Assembly: GCA_029310945.1 (NCBI GenBank)
Contig: JARJFC010000019.1
Span: 1 to 64,000, forward strand
Source: Leptospira sp. 96542
Lineage (GTDB): Bacteria > Spirochaetota > Leptospiria > Leptospirales > Leptospiraceae
Length of the DNA stretch: 64,000 nucleotides
Direction: 5' to 3'
Under the pieces are notes generated by a model. It was given only the letters and a program-made list of their open reading frames with translations. It was not told the origin of the DNA and did not search any database. Below, in pieces: positions 9,401-18,312 of the stretch. Both the position numbers and the translations under genes were made by a program. Within the stretch, counting starts at the first letter, position 1; each line of letters starts with the position of its first letter.

Positions 9401-10163
9401 TGAACGAGACGAAGACGAAACCTTACTCGAGGGAAGCCCCGGAAGGATTTCCTTTAATTTAGGTAAAATCCAATTTTTAGAAGCTGCGGGAATCAATAAG
9501 TCGGATAACATTCGTGAGTTTCCTGGTCGTAAAATTTATCCAGAACGAAGCCTTGGTACTTTATCCTTTGAAGAAAAGGAAAGACGCACTGGTTTGTATG
9601 TTGCTCGCGAATCTTTTTTAACCGCTCTCGAACGTAATATTTCGAAAGATCCAAAACTTGTCCGCGAATGTTATTATTATTTGGGTTGGATTGATTACAC
9701 ACATGGCGAGTTTGCACAGAGTTTGGATTTTTGGGCAGAACTCCCCGAAGAAGACATTTATAATAATGCAACGTTACTCTTTGGAAAGGGCAATGCGTTT
9801 TATTATACAAAACAATACAATGCGGCTCTCGGAAATTATCTAAAACTCAAAGACGATTTTGAAATGAAAGAACAATCGATGGGACGGGTGGATTCGGAAA
9901 ATTCAGATCATAGAGAGATTTATGAAACTCTCACCGCATTGTACAATAACATTGGCGCAGTGTACGAAAAGAAACAAGATACAATTAACGCTCTCAAATA
10001 CTATTGGAAGGCAATGGAAACGGCTCGTAAAATTGGGTCTGTGAGTGAAATCGCCATTTCCAATAAAGATTTAGTGTTTGCTCGCGCAAAATTAGACCGG
10101 GAACCTCTCCTGGAAGATTGGCTCCCACCAACACTCGATCGATTGAAAGATTTAAAAAAATAA
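6489..10163 (+). CDS. flcA: TPR membrane protein, probable periplasmic flagellar collar protein FlcA
   Basis: The 1224-residue protein has an acidic, low-complexity N-terminal half (about 1-430) with twelve DPF motifs (DPFADLG, DPFGGLD, DPFASLG and similar). A conserved helical segment follows (LLKYPPKLRRTVIDAI, about 440-500), then one membrane helix at about 533-555 and a C-terminal half of TPR-like repeats. This is the layout of the spirochaete collar protein FlcA (Borrelia BB0326), which helps place the stator around the periplasmic flagellar motor. Predicted topology is acidic half in the cytoplasm and TPRs in the periplasm. Assignment rests on architecture and recalled family resemblance; a generic TPR protein is the alternative. 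The long minus-strand frame opposite the acidic half is a codon-bias shadow. Confidence 0.65.
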   Translation: MAEPKDNLSPEEIQQIEGMLSALNKNPLSSEDLNPMAKVLREKLGYTNPTQTPEGETEAGEDDPFSAPSDDNAGDFDSEDLGGEEESQGPPPFRDFSAEDDDIDLDELLGDDNPPPLQPTEAEEPEADPFDFDSPGLEDTPPASVSDDPFADLGAEPTTEIDQDFGAETPESPEESDSPGDFGSDDPFAGLGSADEPSLSESDPFGGLDDAPAETTADEDPFGGLDALADEEAPPTSGDFDFGTPEAETAPADDPFASLGDDLAPSAGGVESAAEDPFGDDPFADMGSTPTESFGEDPFGDMGGDAGATTTDAFGDDPFASMDTPSVESPSFDDLGNDFDPPPSKEPSFDEPADSGSSFDDPFGDLGVGMEPPSLDDDLGAPSFDDFAPSIDDMPVSSLEDADFGSAGGLEEDLLSLGKEDEPEESLEANLSDEELAVIQSELLKYPPKLRRTVIDAIVNQRIPIRSQKEIIELIKAQQKPEDIANFLGGLLGERVELNETSGRFASDGVPIIASKDAYTKEGAIRRRELIRKTFLSAAAAVFLVFGLVSLYKYVIVPYRAKAQYALGIEKIEEYSYETDALEKKKLLADAENYFIKGEEIFPHNLEYLNEYCMAYTRAGLYDRAFEKCFGKVEPDFGYELEDKEHKRAWENRKEVPNIGFAKKTEWNDAGIETAGRKPLPELAFYLTSQDKVPRKVIKAGAYIASRLKYNVHDKNTYIALGTFHSFNRKDFKEIPPGSSRKKYKNDHLAIEYFKRVFTDVGDPDNVAAISGIAKIFYNKQEFGTAVKYYNDIIEKYPKDPIGHGGILSTYIEMWKRDNNPQFVLNHHRQVRNSLGIEDELSLAILAKLASFYIDLDSEEVRIKYNINPEDQVTGMEIDDNVEYLLNIAYGKEGGSKFAEGYYQRARFYFKKEEAARALKQLELASTYDIRHYLAVLLMAEYYVQTENYDEAVKLLRESDDRYQMYKDRLGERDEDETLLEGSPGRISFNLGKIQFLEAAGINKSDNIREFPGRKIYPERSLGTLSFEEKERRTGLYVARESFLTALERNISKDPKLVRECYYYLGWIDYTHGEFAQSLDFWAELPEEDIYNNATLLFGKGNAFYYTKQYNAALGNYLKLKDDFEMKEQSMGRVDSENSDHREIYETLTALYNNIGAVYEKKQDTINALKYYWKAMETARKIGSVSEIAISNKDLVFARAKLDREPLLEDWLPPTLDRLKDLKK

Positions 10164-10223
10164 AATCGAACTTAACACTAAATGAACGTTATGTTGCGAT
10201 GAAGTTTGCCTTTAGTTTCTTTC

Positions 10224-11066
10224 TTATGTTTTGTTTTTGAATCGTGCGATGATTCCAAGTAAGATAAAATAAAAAGTTTCGAAAAACCTTTGGATGCGGT
10301 AAGGACGAGCAATGATCCTCCAAAGCCAAATCAGACCTCGGTCTTTGAACCATTCGGGAGCTTTTTTGTCTGAACCCGACAGCATATCGAGTGCCCCACC
10401 CACACCGATCACGACTGCTTTGCCAAAATAACCAGTATTGTTTTCGATCCAAATTTCTTGATCAGGAAAATCCATTGCAAGGAAGATGATGTCAGGACCC
10501 GTTTTTCGGATGGCTTCTTTCACCCGCATCTCACGTTGGCGGTCGAGGTGGCCTGCATGCCTACCCACAATGCGCACTTTGGGAAAATGCCTTGTTAGAT
10601 TGAAATAAATTCGTTCCACAATTTCGTCTTTGGCTCCAAAGATAAAGGCAGTGAATTCTTTGATCTCGGCCAAACGAATGAGATCCATCATGACAGCGAT
10701 GGGAGTGACACGTTCTTTGAGACGTCCCCTGGTCATCCAACCAATGCCCGCTCCTTCGACAAGGATGGTACCTGCTTTTTCTGTGATCCGGTGAAGGGCT
10801 TTTTTGGGACGCATCCTCATCAGTTTGATGGGATCGAGAAACAAAACATGGTGCATTGTTTCTTTTTTTTGAATGACCCGGAAGAGTTTGGCAATGGCCT
10901 CATCTGTTGTGACGTTGTCCACAGGTACACCCAATACGTTAATGGTTTCCAATTGAGAAACGTCGATATTTTGGTATTCCAGTAAGATGTCTCTCTCGTC
11001 TTTTGAGGAGTTGTGAACGATTTCACTTGGTTGCTTCATGGATTGCAGATTTCCCGTCCTTCCCAT
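10224..11066 (-). CDS. WecG/TagA/CpsF family glycosyltransferase
   Basis: The 280-residue protein matches the WecG/TagA/CpsF fold (GT26) over residues 40-270. Visible signatures are LGVPVDNVTTDEAI near the start, ILVEGAGIGW, FIFGAKDEIVE, GPDIIFLAMDFPDQE and GVGGALDMLSGSDKKAPEW. The family transfers N-acetylmannosamine(uronic acid) or related sugars onto lipid-linked intermediates for surface polysaccharide. The acceptor here is unknown. ATG 11039 is an alternative start nine codons in. The gene converges on the FlcA-like gene and is divergent from the gene at 11169. Confidence 0.88.
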   Translation of the reverse strand: MGRTGNLQSMKQPSEIVHNSSKDERDILLEYQNIDVSQLETINVLGVPVDNVTTDEAIAKLFRVIQKKETMHHVLFLDPIKLMRMRPKKALHRITEKAGTILVEGAGIGWMTRGRLKERVTPIAVMMDLIRLAEIKEFTAFIFGAKDEIVERIYFNLTRHFPKVRIVGRHAGHLDRQREMRVKEAIRKTGPDIIFLAMDFPDQEIWIENNTGYFGKAVVIGVGGALDMLSGSDKKAPEWFKDRGLIWLWRIIARPYRIQRFFETFYFILLGIIARFKNKT

Positions 11067-11168
11067 AAAGCATTATGTCTAGTAGCTCTCTTGTCGCCTC
11101 TAAATTTTTATAGAATGCCATTTTTTCACTTGGATTTTCATTCTGAACTCTGATCTTTGAGGGAAACC

Positions 11169-12185
11169 ATGATTCGAATTTTATCTCTCTTTGTTTTTGT
11201 TTTCTCACTTTTCATTAGTCCAAGTTATGCGGAAGAATTAACAATTTTTGGAACCATTAAAAATGGCACGACGGGTGGAGTTGGCAAAGCAACCTCCATT
11301 CGGATGTTGGCTTTACAAGGTGCTATGTTACCGTTGGGAGAGATTGGCCCACAATCGGGAAAATTCCAATTTCCCAAAATGAATCTCCCCGAAGGTGCCC
11401 CCATTCTTTTACAGATCGAATACCAGGGTGTGAATTATAATAAAATGATTCCACCTGTCACTCAGTTTCGTACTTCTCCGCAAGAAGTGGTGGTGTATGA
11501 GACAGGTGCCACGAAGGCAGAGGTTGCTGTTAAAAGCCTTATGCAAGTTATGCGGGAGAAAAAAGGCATTCGGGTGTTCAAATTGTTTTTGATCGATAAT
11601 CATAGCAATCCTCCCAAATCGTATGACTCCAAATTGAACCCATTGGAATATTCCGTTGCCGAAGGTGCTGAAGATGTTTTGGCACAAATCCAACAACCAG
11701 GAAGTAAAATGGCCATTCCACTGGCAACACCACCAGGCTCTAACGGTGGTAAGATCCTTGACCGAGCTATTTTGCCAGGTGTTTCTGAAATGCAAGTGTC
11801 TTATTTGGTTCCTAATTCGGTAGAGACAATCGACGAATCGTTGTTTATCGAATCTGAAAATGGTAAATTCCCAATTTTTGTAAAACCAATGGATATGGAA
11901 TTAAAAATCCTTTCTGGTCAGAGTATGGCTAAATTGGATAAGGACGTGCCACAAGGGCTCAGTGCTTACGTTTTGGAAGAAAAAAGTTTTGGAACCAAAA
12001 TCAAATTACAAACCATTGGTGGCAAAGCTCTACCAACGATTTCCAATAACACAAACCCTGAAATTGTGAATGGATCCATTCTAACAACCTGGGATCTTTC
12101 ACTTTTTAGTGTCATTGGGTTTTTAGGTCTTCTGTTCACACTCTCTTTTATTTTTGTATATAAAAACACTGGCAAAAAGGAATAA
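11169..12185 (+). CDS. exported protein with C-terminal membrane anchor, unknown function
   Basis: The start chosen is ATG 11169, preceded by GAGGG with good spacing; TTG 11157 is in frame but inferior. The product of about 338 residues has a signal peptide ending PSYAEE, a beta-rich body with a carboxypeptidase-regulatory-like start (LTIFGTIKNGTTGG), and a C-terminal helix (VIGFLGLLFTLSFIFVY) followed by a Lys tail. This predicts a periplasmic domain tethered to the inner membrane, as in assembly partners of respiratory or transport complexes. I do not recognise the family. It ends six bases before the MFS gene, so the two are probably co-transcribed. Confidence 0.7.
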   Translation: MIRILSLFVFVFSLFISPSYAEELTIFGTIKNGTTGGVGKATSIRMLALQGAMLPLGEIGPQSGKFQFPKMNLPEGAPILLQIEYQGVNYNKMIPPVTQFRTSPQEVVVYETGATKAEVAVKSLMQVMREKKGIRVFKLFLIDNHSNPPKSYDSKLNPLEYSVAEGAEDVLAQIQQPGSKMAIPLATPPGSNGGKILDRAILPGVSEMQVSYLVPNSVETIDESLFIESENGKFPIFVKPMDMELKILSGQSMAKLDKDVPQGLSAYVLEEKSFGTKIKLQTIGGKALPTISNNTNPEIVNGSILTTWDLSLFSVIGFLGLLFTLSFIFVYKNTGKKE

Positions 12186-12191
12186 AACTCT

Positions 12192-13550
12192 ATGAACCAA
12201 ACAAATAATCCTGAATCAACCTCCTTACTTCGGTTTGTTGGGTTGGGTGAACTCGCTCATCATGGTGCCAGAGGAATTTTAGCATTTTGGGTGATACTCG
12301 CACTCACTTTCTTTTTGTTTGGTGATCAAAACCTAATTGCCCCTAATATGAAGAACATTGCCGCTTCGCTTGGAATTATGAACCAAACAGACGTGGATTG
12401 GAAGTTTGGAGCAGAAATTCCAACTTTATTTTTTATTTTAGGTGCGCTTGTTTCTTTGTCGATGGGTTATCTTTCTCAGGCATTTTCCCGTAAACGTTTG
12501 TTAATAGCTGCGGTTTTGCTTGGAGAGATCCCTTGTTTTTTATCTGGGTTCGCCACCTCATACAATGAGTTTTTAGTTTTACGAACCCTTTGTGGATTTG
12601 GTTTGGGTGGAATTTTTCCTTTAATTTATAGTTTGATCGGCGATTATTTTTCGAGCCATTCGAGAGCCATCGCCACAGGATATGTATCTCTAATGATTGG
12701 CCTTGGTGTGGGAGTTGGCCAATTGCTCGGTGGAATTTTGGGTGGTGCCGACCCGATCAATGGTTGGAGAGATTCCTTTATTTATATGTCAGCTCCTTCC
12801 TTTTTGTTTGCCTTTATTTACTTGGTGTTTTGCGAAGAACCGAAACGTGGTGGTGCTGAAGAAGTAGATGCTGCAAATACTCTTTCTCATAAAATCACAT
12901 TCAAAGATTTTAAATTACTTTTTGAAAACAAAACCAATATTGGTGTGTTTTTACAAGGAATTCCTGGTTGTATTCCTTGGGGCGTGTTTTTCGTATTTTT
13001 GGCAGATTATTACGAAAATACTTATCTATTTTCTAAAGAAGCCGCTGCTGGTATGATCACCTTCGCTGCCATCGGTATTTTTATTGGGTCATTCTTTGGT
13101 GGTGTCCTTGGGCAAATTTTATACAATATTAAAAAACAATACCAGCCATTATTATGTATAGTTTCCATCTTGTTTGGAATCCTCCCCGCCGTATATTTAT
13201 TATATGCATTTAATATAATCCATAATATGGGGCTTTTCATTGGTTTGAATGTAATTACCGGAATTTTGATTTCTATTACTGGACCAAACGTGGGTGCGGT
13301 GTTAATCAATGTAAATCCACCAAAATCGAGGAGTGCTATCTTTTCACTGTATAACCTAACAGACAATTTAGGCAAAGGGCTTGGGCCTGCAATGTCTGCA
13401 ATCATTTTGGGTTTAACTACAGATAGAGCGCTTGCATTGTCACTTTCCATTTTGTTTTGGATACCATGTGCGTTGGCCTGGTTTCTGATTCTTTTTAATT
13501 ATGAAAAAGATGAAGAAGAAATGAAAAAGCGAATGTTAGTTGAAGGATAG
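12192..13550 (+). CDS. MFS transporter (12 TM)
   Basis: The 452-residue polytopic protein has about twelve hydrophobic helices and an MFS motif-A-like loop between helices 2 and 3 (GYLSQAFSRKRLL). Helices 4 and 5 carry the Gly-rich pattern RTLCGFGLGGIFPL and GLGVGVGQLLGG, like spinster-type or organic-anion MFS carriers. The substrate cannot be read from the sequence. It follows the anchored protein at 11169 by six bases and precedes mtnC by fourteen, so one transcript may cover all three. Confidence 0.88.
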   Translation: MNQTNNPESTSLLRFVGLGELAHHGARGILAFWVILALTFFLFGDQNLIAPNMKNIAASLGIMNQTDVDWKFGAEIPTLFFILGALVSLSMGYLSQAFSRKRLLIAAVLLGEIPCFLSGFATSYNEFLVLRTLCGFGLGGIFPLIYSLIGDYFSSHSRAIATGYVSLMIGLGVGVGQLLGGILGGADPINGWRDSFIYMSAPSFLFAFIYLVFCEEPKRGGAEEVDAANTLSHKITFKDFKLLFENKTNIGVFLQGIPGCIPWGVFFVFLADYYENTYLFSKEAAAGMITFAAIGIFIGSFFGGVLGQILYNIKKQYQPLLCIVSILFGILPAVYLLYAFNIIHNMGLFIGLNVITGILISITGPNVGAVLINVNPPKSRSAIFSLYNLTDNLGKGLGPAMSAIILGLTTDRALALSLSILFWIPCALAWFLILFNYEKDEEEMKKRMLVEG

Positions 13551-13564
13551 TTTTTTTAGTTTTT

Positions 13565-14308
13565 ATGTTTAAACATTTTTTATTTGATATTGAGGGAACA
13601 ACAGCTCCCATCTCTTTTGTGCACCAAGTGTTGTTCCCCTATGCTAAAAAAAATTTAGAAACTCATTTACAAACATTTGAGTTTAACAAAAGCGAGCTGG
13701 AACAAATTCAAGCGGAATTTGAAAAAGACAAACTGGCCAATGAGAATAAGTTTTCTCAAATTTTTGAAAAGGAAGAGGGAGATCAAATTTTAAAAAATGA
13801 TAACTCCTCCAAAGAACAAATTCGTAAGTATTTTGATTATTTGATCCAAGTGGATCGAAAATTTGGCCCACTCAAAGAAATCCAAGGCAAAATTTGGAAA
13901 ATGGGGTACGAATCAAACGAAATCAAAAGTATTATTTTTTCTGATGTTCCAGAGTTTTTGGAAAAGGCAATAGAGTTAGGAATCCAAAACCATGTGTATT
14001 CTTCTGGGTCTGTGGAAGCACAAGTGTTAATTTACCAATATTCAGAGTTAGGTGATCTTCGGAATTTTTTCACTTCCTATTTTGATACGGCCATTGGTGG
14101 TAAACGGGAAAAAGAAAGTTATCTCAATATTTCCTCCCAGTTAAAGTCAGACCCGAGTGAAATCCGTTTTTTCACAGACATCGTGGAGGAAGCAGAAGCC
14201 GCAAAGGAAGCTGGTTTTGACGTGGTGATCCTCGATCGTCCAGGCAACATCCCACAAAAGGAACATTCGTTTACGGTTTGGGAGAATTTTTCAAATAAAC
14301 CTATGTAA
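13565..14308 (+). CDS. mtnC: acireductone synthase (enolase-phosphatase E1)
   Basis: The 247-residue HAD-family enzyme of methionine salvage enolises and dephosphorylates diketo-methylthiopentyl-1-phosphate to acireductone. Motifs seen are FDIEGTTAPISFV (nucleophile Asp 8 and the family-specific EGTT), VYSSGSVEAQ (motif II), IGGKREKESY (motif III Lys) and FFTDIVEEAEAAKEAG (motif IV Asp). Length matches the family. Another enzyme of the pathway, mtnA, lies at 43825, so the pathway genes are dispersed in this genome. Confidence 0.93.
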   Translation: MFKHFLFDIEGTTAPISFVHQVLFPYAKKNLETHLQTFEFNKSELEQIQAEFEKDKLANENKFSQIFEKEEGDQILKNDNSSKEQIRKYFDYLIQVDRKFGPLKEIQGKIWKMGYESNEIKSIIFSDVPEFLEKAIELGIQNHVYSSGSVEAQVLIYQYSELGDLRNFFTSYFDTAIGGKREKESYLNISSQLKSDPSEIRFFTDIVEEAEAAKEAGFDVVILDRPGNIPQKEHSFTVWENFSNKPM

Positions 14309-14361
14309 TGTTCCTCATGAATATTGAGAAAACGGTATCTGCATGTAAAAATTTTGTTCTG

Positions 14362-14378
14362 GTTCTCGTTATGAGAAC
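14362..14378 (+). terminator. small hairpin between mtnC and the converging DISM gene
   Basis: GTTCTC (14362-14367) and GAGAAC (14373-14378) pair around a five-base loop. There is no clear U-run, so termination is only suggested by its position between converging genes. Confidence 0.3.
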
Positions 14379-14401
14379 TATTAAATGAAATTTGGCTGAA
14401 T

Positions 14402-16393
14402 TTATTTTCTCTTTTTAAAGTTGGGAAGTTTGATTTCAGTTTCTTTTAAAAGTTTCCATATTTTTCTTAAACTAACCTTCCAGTTTTCTTTGGCTTTTGG
14501 TTTTGAATTTGTTTCAAAGGGAACGTTGGAAATTGGTTCCAATTCTGATATAGGAACAGTCGCGGAGATACCTAAATCAATTTTGAGATACTTTCTTTTG
14601 ATTACTTTAAAATCAATTTTGGCACCAAGTAACCTTACTATTTCTAATATGATAGTCCATTTTACCTTCATCGGTGTTAGGCTATTGTAGTTTTCAATGA
14701 GTTCATTAAAAAGTCGTAATGTTACTTTTGGATTCGTATGGAAAAGTAAAAATCTAAAATGTACGTTGCCTTTCAAATCTTGAGTTATGATTAAATCATT
14801 ATGTGTAAATTCTTTGAAAGGTGGAAAATCGACCAGCCGAACTACAACCGAATTGATTAAATCAAGACTATTATAAACTTCCGTTTCAGGGTGTACTTTA
14901 ATGGAATATGTAATATTGTCCTCAGGAATAACTTCCTTGATAAACGTTACAAAATTCACTTGGTCTTTGAAAGGTACTTCTTTTAGAACTTCGAGCCTTG
15001 AAAGTTCAATGATATCATCCATAACATTGTCTATGGAGGCTTGAATGTTTATCGCTTCCTTTACTAAAGATTTTTCTTTGTTTTTATTTGCTGATTCACG
15101 GTAGATATTTAGTTTTTCTCGCATTTCCTTTAATGGACCGGTAATCATTGCATCCATATAAAAAAATATTTTTTCGCGAAGAGAATCCGCTTCTTTCAAC
15201 CTGTCAAATCGGCTTTGCAATTTTCTTTTCATCATTAAAAATTGAAACCGTAGTGCAAGCGTCATAAGTACTAAATAGACCAAAAAACTAGTTTCAAGTG
15301 ATGAATTCGAATTTATCAAACCACGTTCTATAAATATTTCTTTTAAAATAGAATATAATAAATAAATAAGCGCAAGAATATGAATGAGGGATCCTCGTTT
15401 GTTTTCTTTGAGTTTGCTTGTTGTTACGAAAATCGCATAGGAAATAACGGCAAGTAGGTGGATATCCCAATAACCTATGAAATTATACCAAAAGACTGGT
15501 TTTTGGATGGTTACAAAAACAATAATAAAAACAAACTGAAGCAGTAGGTATACTTTTTGATATTTGAAGGGTTTTAATTCAAAAAAGTCTTGGATGAATT
15601 TTATGAAACCATAGGGAAGAATGAGTAAAAAACTATACTCTAATAATTTGAAGAATGTGAAATTATTCCAGAGAAAAAAACGGGTCTCATTTCGTGATAA
15701 TTCGAATGCAGAAAATAAAAGTGCAAGTATGCTAAAACTCAAATATTCTTTTTTGTCTCTCAAATTGAAATAATTGATAAAAAAGAATAAGGCAATGAAC
15801 AAATAAAAACCCACAAATATAAGCTCGACAAGTGAGTCATAAAGGTTTCCTTCTAGTGCCTCTTCATAAGTGACAATGCGAACGGGACCCGTGATGATTC
15901 CAGCAGAAGTTGTGAGGGAAGATGTAATTTTGATAATAAGAATATTTTCGCCTTCGAGTAATAACTCGTGAGGTATAGGATAAATTCGTGGTCTACCAAA
16001 TGCATACTCTTCAGGTTCTTCCCCAAAAGCGGAGTGATTTTTTCCGATGAGAACACTATTAATATAAACTTCATCTGACTGAAAAATTCTACCGAGCTGT
16101 AACGCTAAAGATTTTTGGTGTTGTTCCGTGGTGATTTCGAAAGTTTTGCGAATCCAAATAGAACCCCTGTAAGTTCTGTTTATATTTCTAAAGTTTCCTG
16201 GAACGGTTGTTAGATCAAGATTATTTGCATTAAATTCTGATGACAGTATATCACTTCTATCATCAAACAAAATGCCCCAATCTTCGCCGTTTAACTTTAA
16301 TACAACGTTGTTTTGGTTTGTTGTACGACTACATGCCAGAAACGATAAACATAAAAAAACAAATAAAAATCTACACCAAAGAGTGGGTTTCAT
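14402..16393 (-). CDS. 7TM-DISM receptor lipoprotein with degenerate histidine-kinase-like C-terminus
   Basis: The 663-residue protein starts with a lipoprotein signal (lipobox SFLAC, Cys 21). A jelly-roll DISM sensor domain follows (about 30-180; TYRGSIWIRKTF, GRIFQSDEVYINS), then seven membrane helices (about 188-390). The C-terminal half aligns in layout with a histidine kinase, but the position of the phospho-accepting His is Ala 415 in YMDAMITGPL. I find no Asp-x-Gly or GxG ATP-lid motif. It is therefore probably a pseudokinase receptor. Its start overlaps the stop of the gene at 16390 by four bases (ATGA), so it is the last gene of the fliG-fliH operon. Confidence 0.8.
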   Translation of the reverse strand: MKPTLWCRFLFVFLCLSFLACSRTTNQNNVVLKLNGEDWGILFDDRSDILSSEFNANNLDLTTVPGNFRNINRTYRGSIWIRKTFEITTEQHQKSLALQLGRIFQSDEVYINSVLIGKNHSAFGEEPEEYAFGRPRIYPIPHELLLEGENILIIKITSSLTTSAGIITGPVRIVTYEEALEGNLYDSLVELIFVGFYLFIALFFFINYFNLRDKKEYLSFSILALLFSAFELSRNETRFFLWNNFTFFKLLEYSFLLILPYGFIKFIQDFFELKPFKYQKVYLLLQFVFIIVFVTIQKPVFWYNFIGYWDIHLLAVISYAIFVTTSKLKENKRGSLIHILALIYLLYSILKEIFIERGLINSNSSLETSFLVYLVLMTLALRFQFLMMKRKLQSRFDRLKEADSLREKIFFYMDAMITGPLKEMREKLNIYRESANKNKEKSLVKEAINIQASIDNVMDDIIELSRLEVLKEVPFKDQVNFVTFIKEVIPEDNITYSIKVHPETEVYNSLDLINSVVVRLVDFPPFKEFTHNDLIITQDLKGNVHFRFLLFHTNPKVTLRLFNELIENYNSLTPMKVKWTIILEIVRLLGAKIDFKVIKRKYLKIDLGISATVPISELEPISNVPFETNSKPKAKENWKVSLRKIWKLLKETEIKLPNFKKRK

Positions 16394-18312
16394 TTTTGAT
16401 TCCTCTCCGGAATTTTAATCGTAAACTTTGCACCCATTCCTTCTTGCGATTTTAAACTTACAACACCACCCAAATACTTAACCGTCGCCTCAACAAGTGT
16501 AAGCCCGATCCCCGCACCAGGAATTTCTGTTTTTTTGTCTTGGTAACCGCGTACAAATTTTTGAAAGATCGTTTCCATCTCCAATTGGCTAAGACCAAGA
16601 CCTTCATCCATTACAATCAAATAATGGAATCCGTCTTTATTATAAAATTCAATTGTGATTTCGGTTTTAGGATCGGTATAGATATATGCATTTTCGATCA
16701 GGTTCCGCAAAATACAAAACACCAATTCTTTCGGGGCATACATTTCAATAGAAGATGGCCTCACGTCAATATGTATGTTTTTTCTTTTTTGGTCTAAATG
16801 GTTTTCGATGGAGGAAACTGTTGTTTTTATAAGTTCAAGAACGGAAAAGTTTTCAAAAAATGGCGCATAAGATTTATCTTCTAACCTTTTTAATAAGAGT
16901 GCTTCTTCGACCATATAACTCATGTAAGAGATATGATCTTCTGCTTGTTTTACTGGGTCGATTACGTTTTTTTTCGATTTTGTTTTTGAAATTGGTTTTG
17001 AAATGTTGTCGATGGCGGCTTTTATTTTTTCCATCCCCGATTTAAACTCAGTAGATAAATTTACTAAAAACCCAGTTTTAACTCTTTCCATTTGGATAAG
17101 TTCTTTTTCTTGTTCGATGAAGTTTTGTAAGCCCAAAACCATATCGTTGGATAACTGTATTGAAATCATCACCAAAAACACTAAAAATCCTAGGTAAATG
17201 GTGCCAGGCATATAAATAATTTCCAACGCAGATAAACTATCAATGAGGATGGTTGGAACAAGAGATGCGATACCGATTAAGATAAATTTAATTTTTGTTA
17301 TATTTTCTTTTCCATTTTTTATAAATAAATAAATGACAAGCCCCAACGCCACCGGCAAAACATAATTGAACAAAGCGATAACAAGTAACCAAGTTTTTGG
17401 GGTTCTAAAAAAGAGAGTAATTACAAATAAAATCCCTAAAAATATTTCGTAGGCAGTTAATATAACATTTCGTTTGATTTTCAGATATTGGTGTAAAAAA
17501 TTTATGAAAAAACTTGGCAAACAAAGTAATACGAGTAATTCGGAAACATAAGACCATGTGAAACTATCAAATAAAATATCTCTATGTTGCGTTCTGATTA
17601 ACACATAGATTCCCATAAATATAGAAAAAAGTGCGAAAAAGAAATTTTCTCCTGTACGACCGCGGACAATCGATCCCACCAGAAAATAAATTCCCATAAA
17701 AATAAAAACATAACCGCAGACCATAGCAAATATTTCTTTGGTAAAAACCGATTCACGAAGATCTCTTTCTTTTGTAATGATTGGAGATTCTTTTAAACCA
17801 TTTAAGTTGGTGGCAGCATAAATTCGTATTGCCATCACATTGATTCCGGGTTTGAGGAGATGGGTGGGTAAAGAATAAATTCTGATTCTTTGAAAATCAA
17901 CTTCGAGTTTGGGAAGAACCGAACCCGTTTTGTCCACCAGAGTCCCATTCAAATAGAACTCATCAATATCACGCATTCTTCCGAGTTTGATCGCAATGGG
18001 TTCGACAGGATTTGTGTAGTTTTCTGGCAAATAAAAACTACATCTGTACCAATGATACCCTGTTAGGTTTTCTGTTTTGGAAATTCCGTAATCAGGAACA
18101 GAACGTTCTACCCAAAAACTTTCTTCAACCGATTCGTCTCGCCAATCCAAATTATCACCTTTGCGAAACATCCAATTTGTGTTGAGAATGATTGGTTTTT
18201 CGAATGAAGTAATGAGTGTCCCACAGGGTGTGGCCATTAAATCCATTGAAAAAAAGACCAAAGGCATAAATAATCCTATGGCCAGTTGTTTCGGCTTAAA
18301 AAAAGAAATCAT
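16390..18312 (-). CDS. 7TM-DISM sensor with intact HATPase domain but no phospho-acceptor His
   Basis: The 640-residue protein has a signal peptide, a jelly-roll DISM sensor (about 35-185; GYHWYRCSFYLP), seven membrane helices (about 190-390), a dimerisation helix and a HATPase domain (about 490-635). ATP-site boxes look complete: RNLIENAYIYT (N box), DEGLGL (G1) and PGAGIGLTLVEA (G2). The H box reads FLVNLSTEFKSG, with Thr 421 where FxxNxSHELRTP carries His, so classical autophosphorylation is not expected. The ATG overlaps the fliH stop by four bases (ATGA) and its stop overlaps the next gene's start likewise. No response regulator is adjacent. Confidence 0.85.
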   Translation of the reverse strand: MISFFKPKQLAIGLFMPLVFFSMDLMATPCGTLITSFEKPIILNTNWMFRKGDNLDWRDESVEESFWVERSVPDYGISKTENLTGYHWYRCSFYLPENYTNPVEPIAIKLGRMRDIDEFYLNGTLVDKTGSVLPKLEVDFQRIRIYSLPTHLLKPGINVMAIRIYAATNLNGLKESPIITKERDLRESVFTKEIFAMVCGYVFIFMGIYFLVGSIVRGRTGENFFFALFSIFMGIYVLIRTQHRDILFDSFTWSYVSELLVLLCLPSFFINFLHQYLKIKRNVILTAYEIFLGILFVITLFFRTPKTWLLVIALFNYVLPVALGLVIYLFIKNGKENITKIKFILIGIASLVPTILIDSLSALEIIYMPGTIYLGFLVFLVMISIQLSNDMVLGLQNFIEQEKELIQMERVKTGFLVNLSTEFKSGMEKIKAAIDNISKPISKTKSKKNVIDPVKQAEDHISYMSYMVEEALLLKRLEDKSYAPFFENFSVLELIKTTVSSIENHLDQKRKNIHIDVRPSSIEMYAPKELVFCILRNLIENAYIYTDPKTEITIEFYNKDGFHYLIVMDEGLGLSQLEMETIFQKFVRGYQDKKTEIPGAGIGLTLVEATVKYLGGVVSLKSQEGMGAKFTIKIPERNQK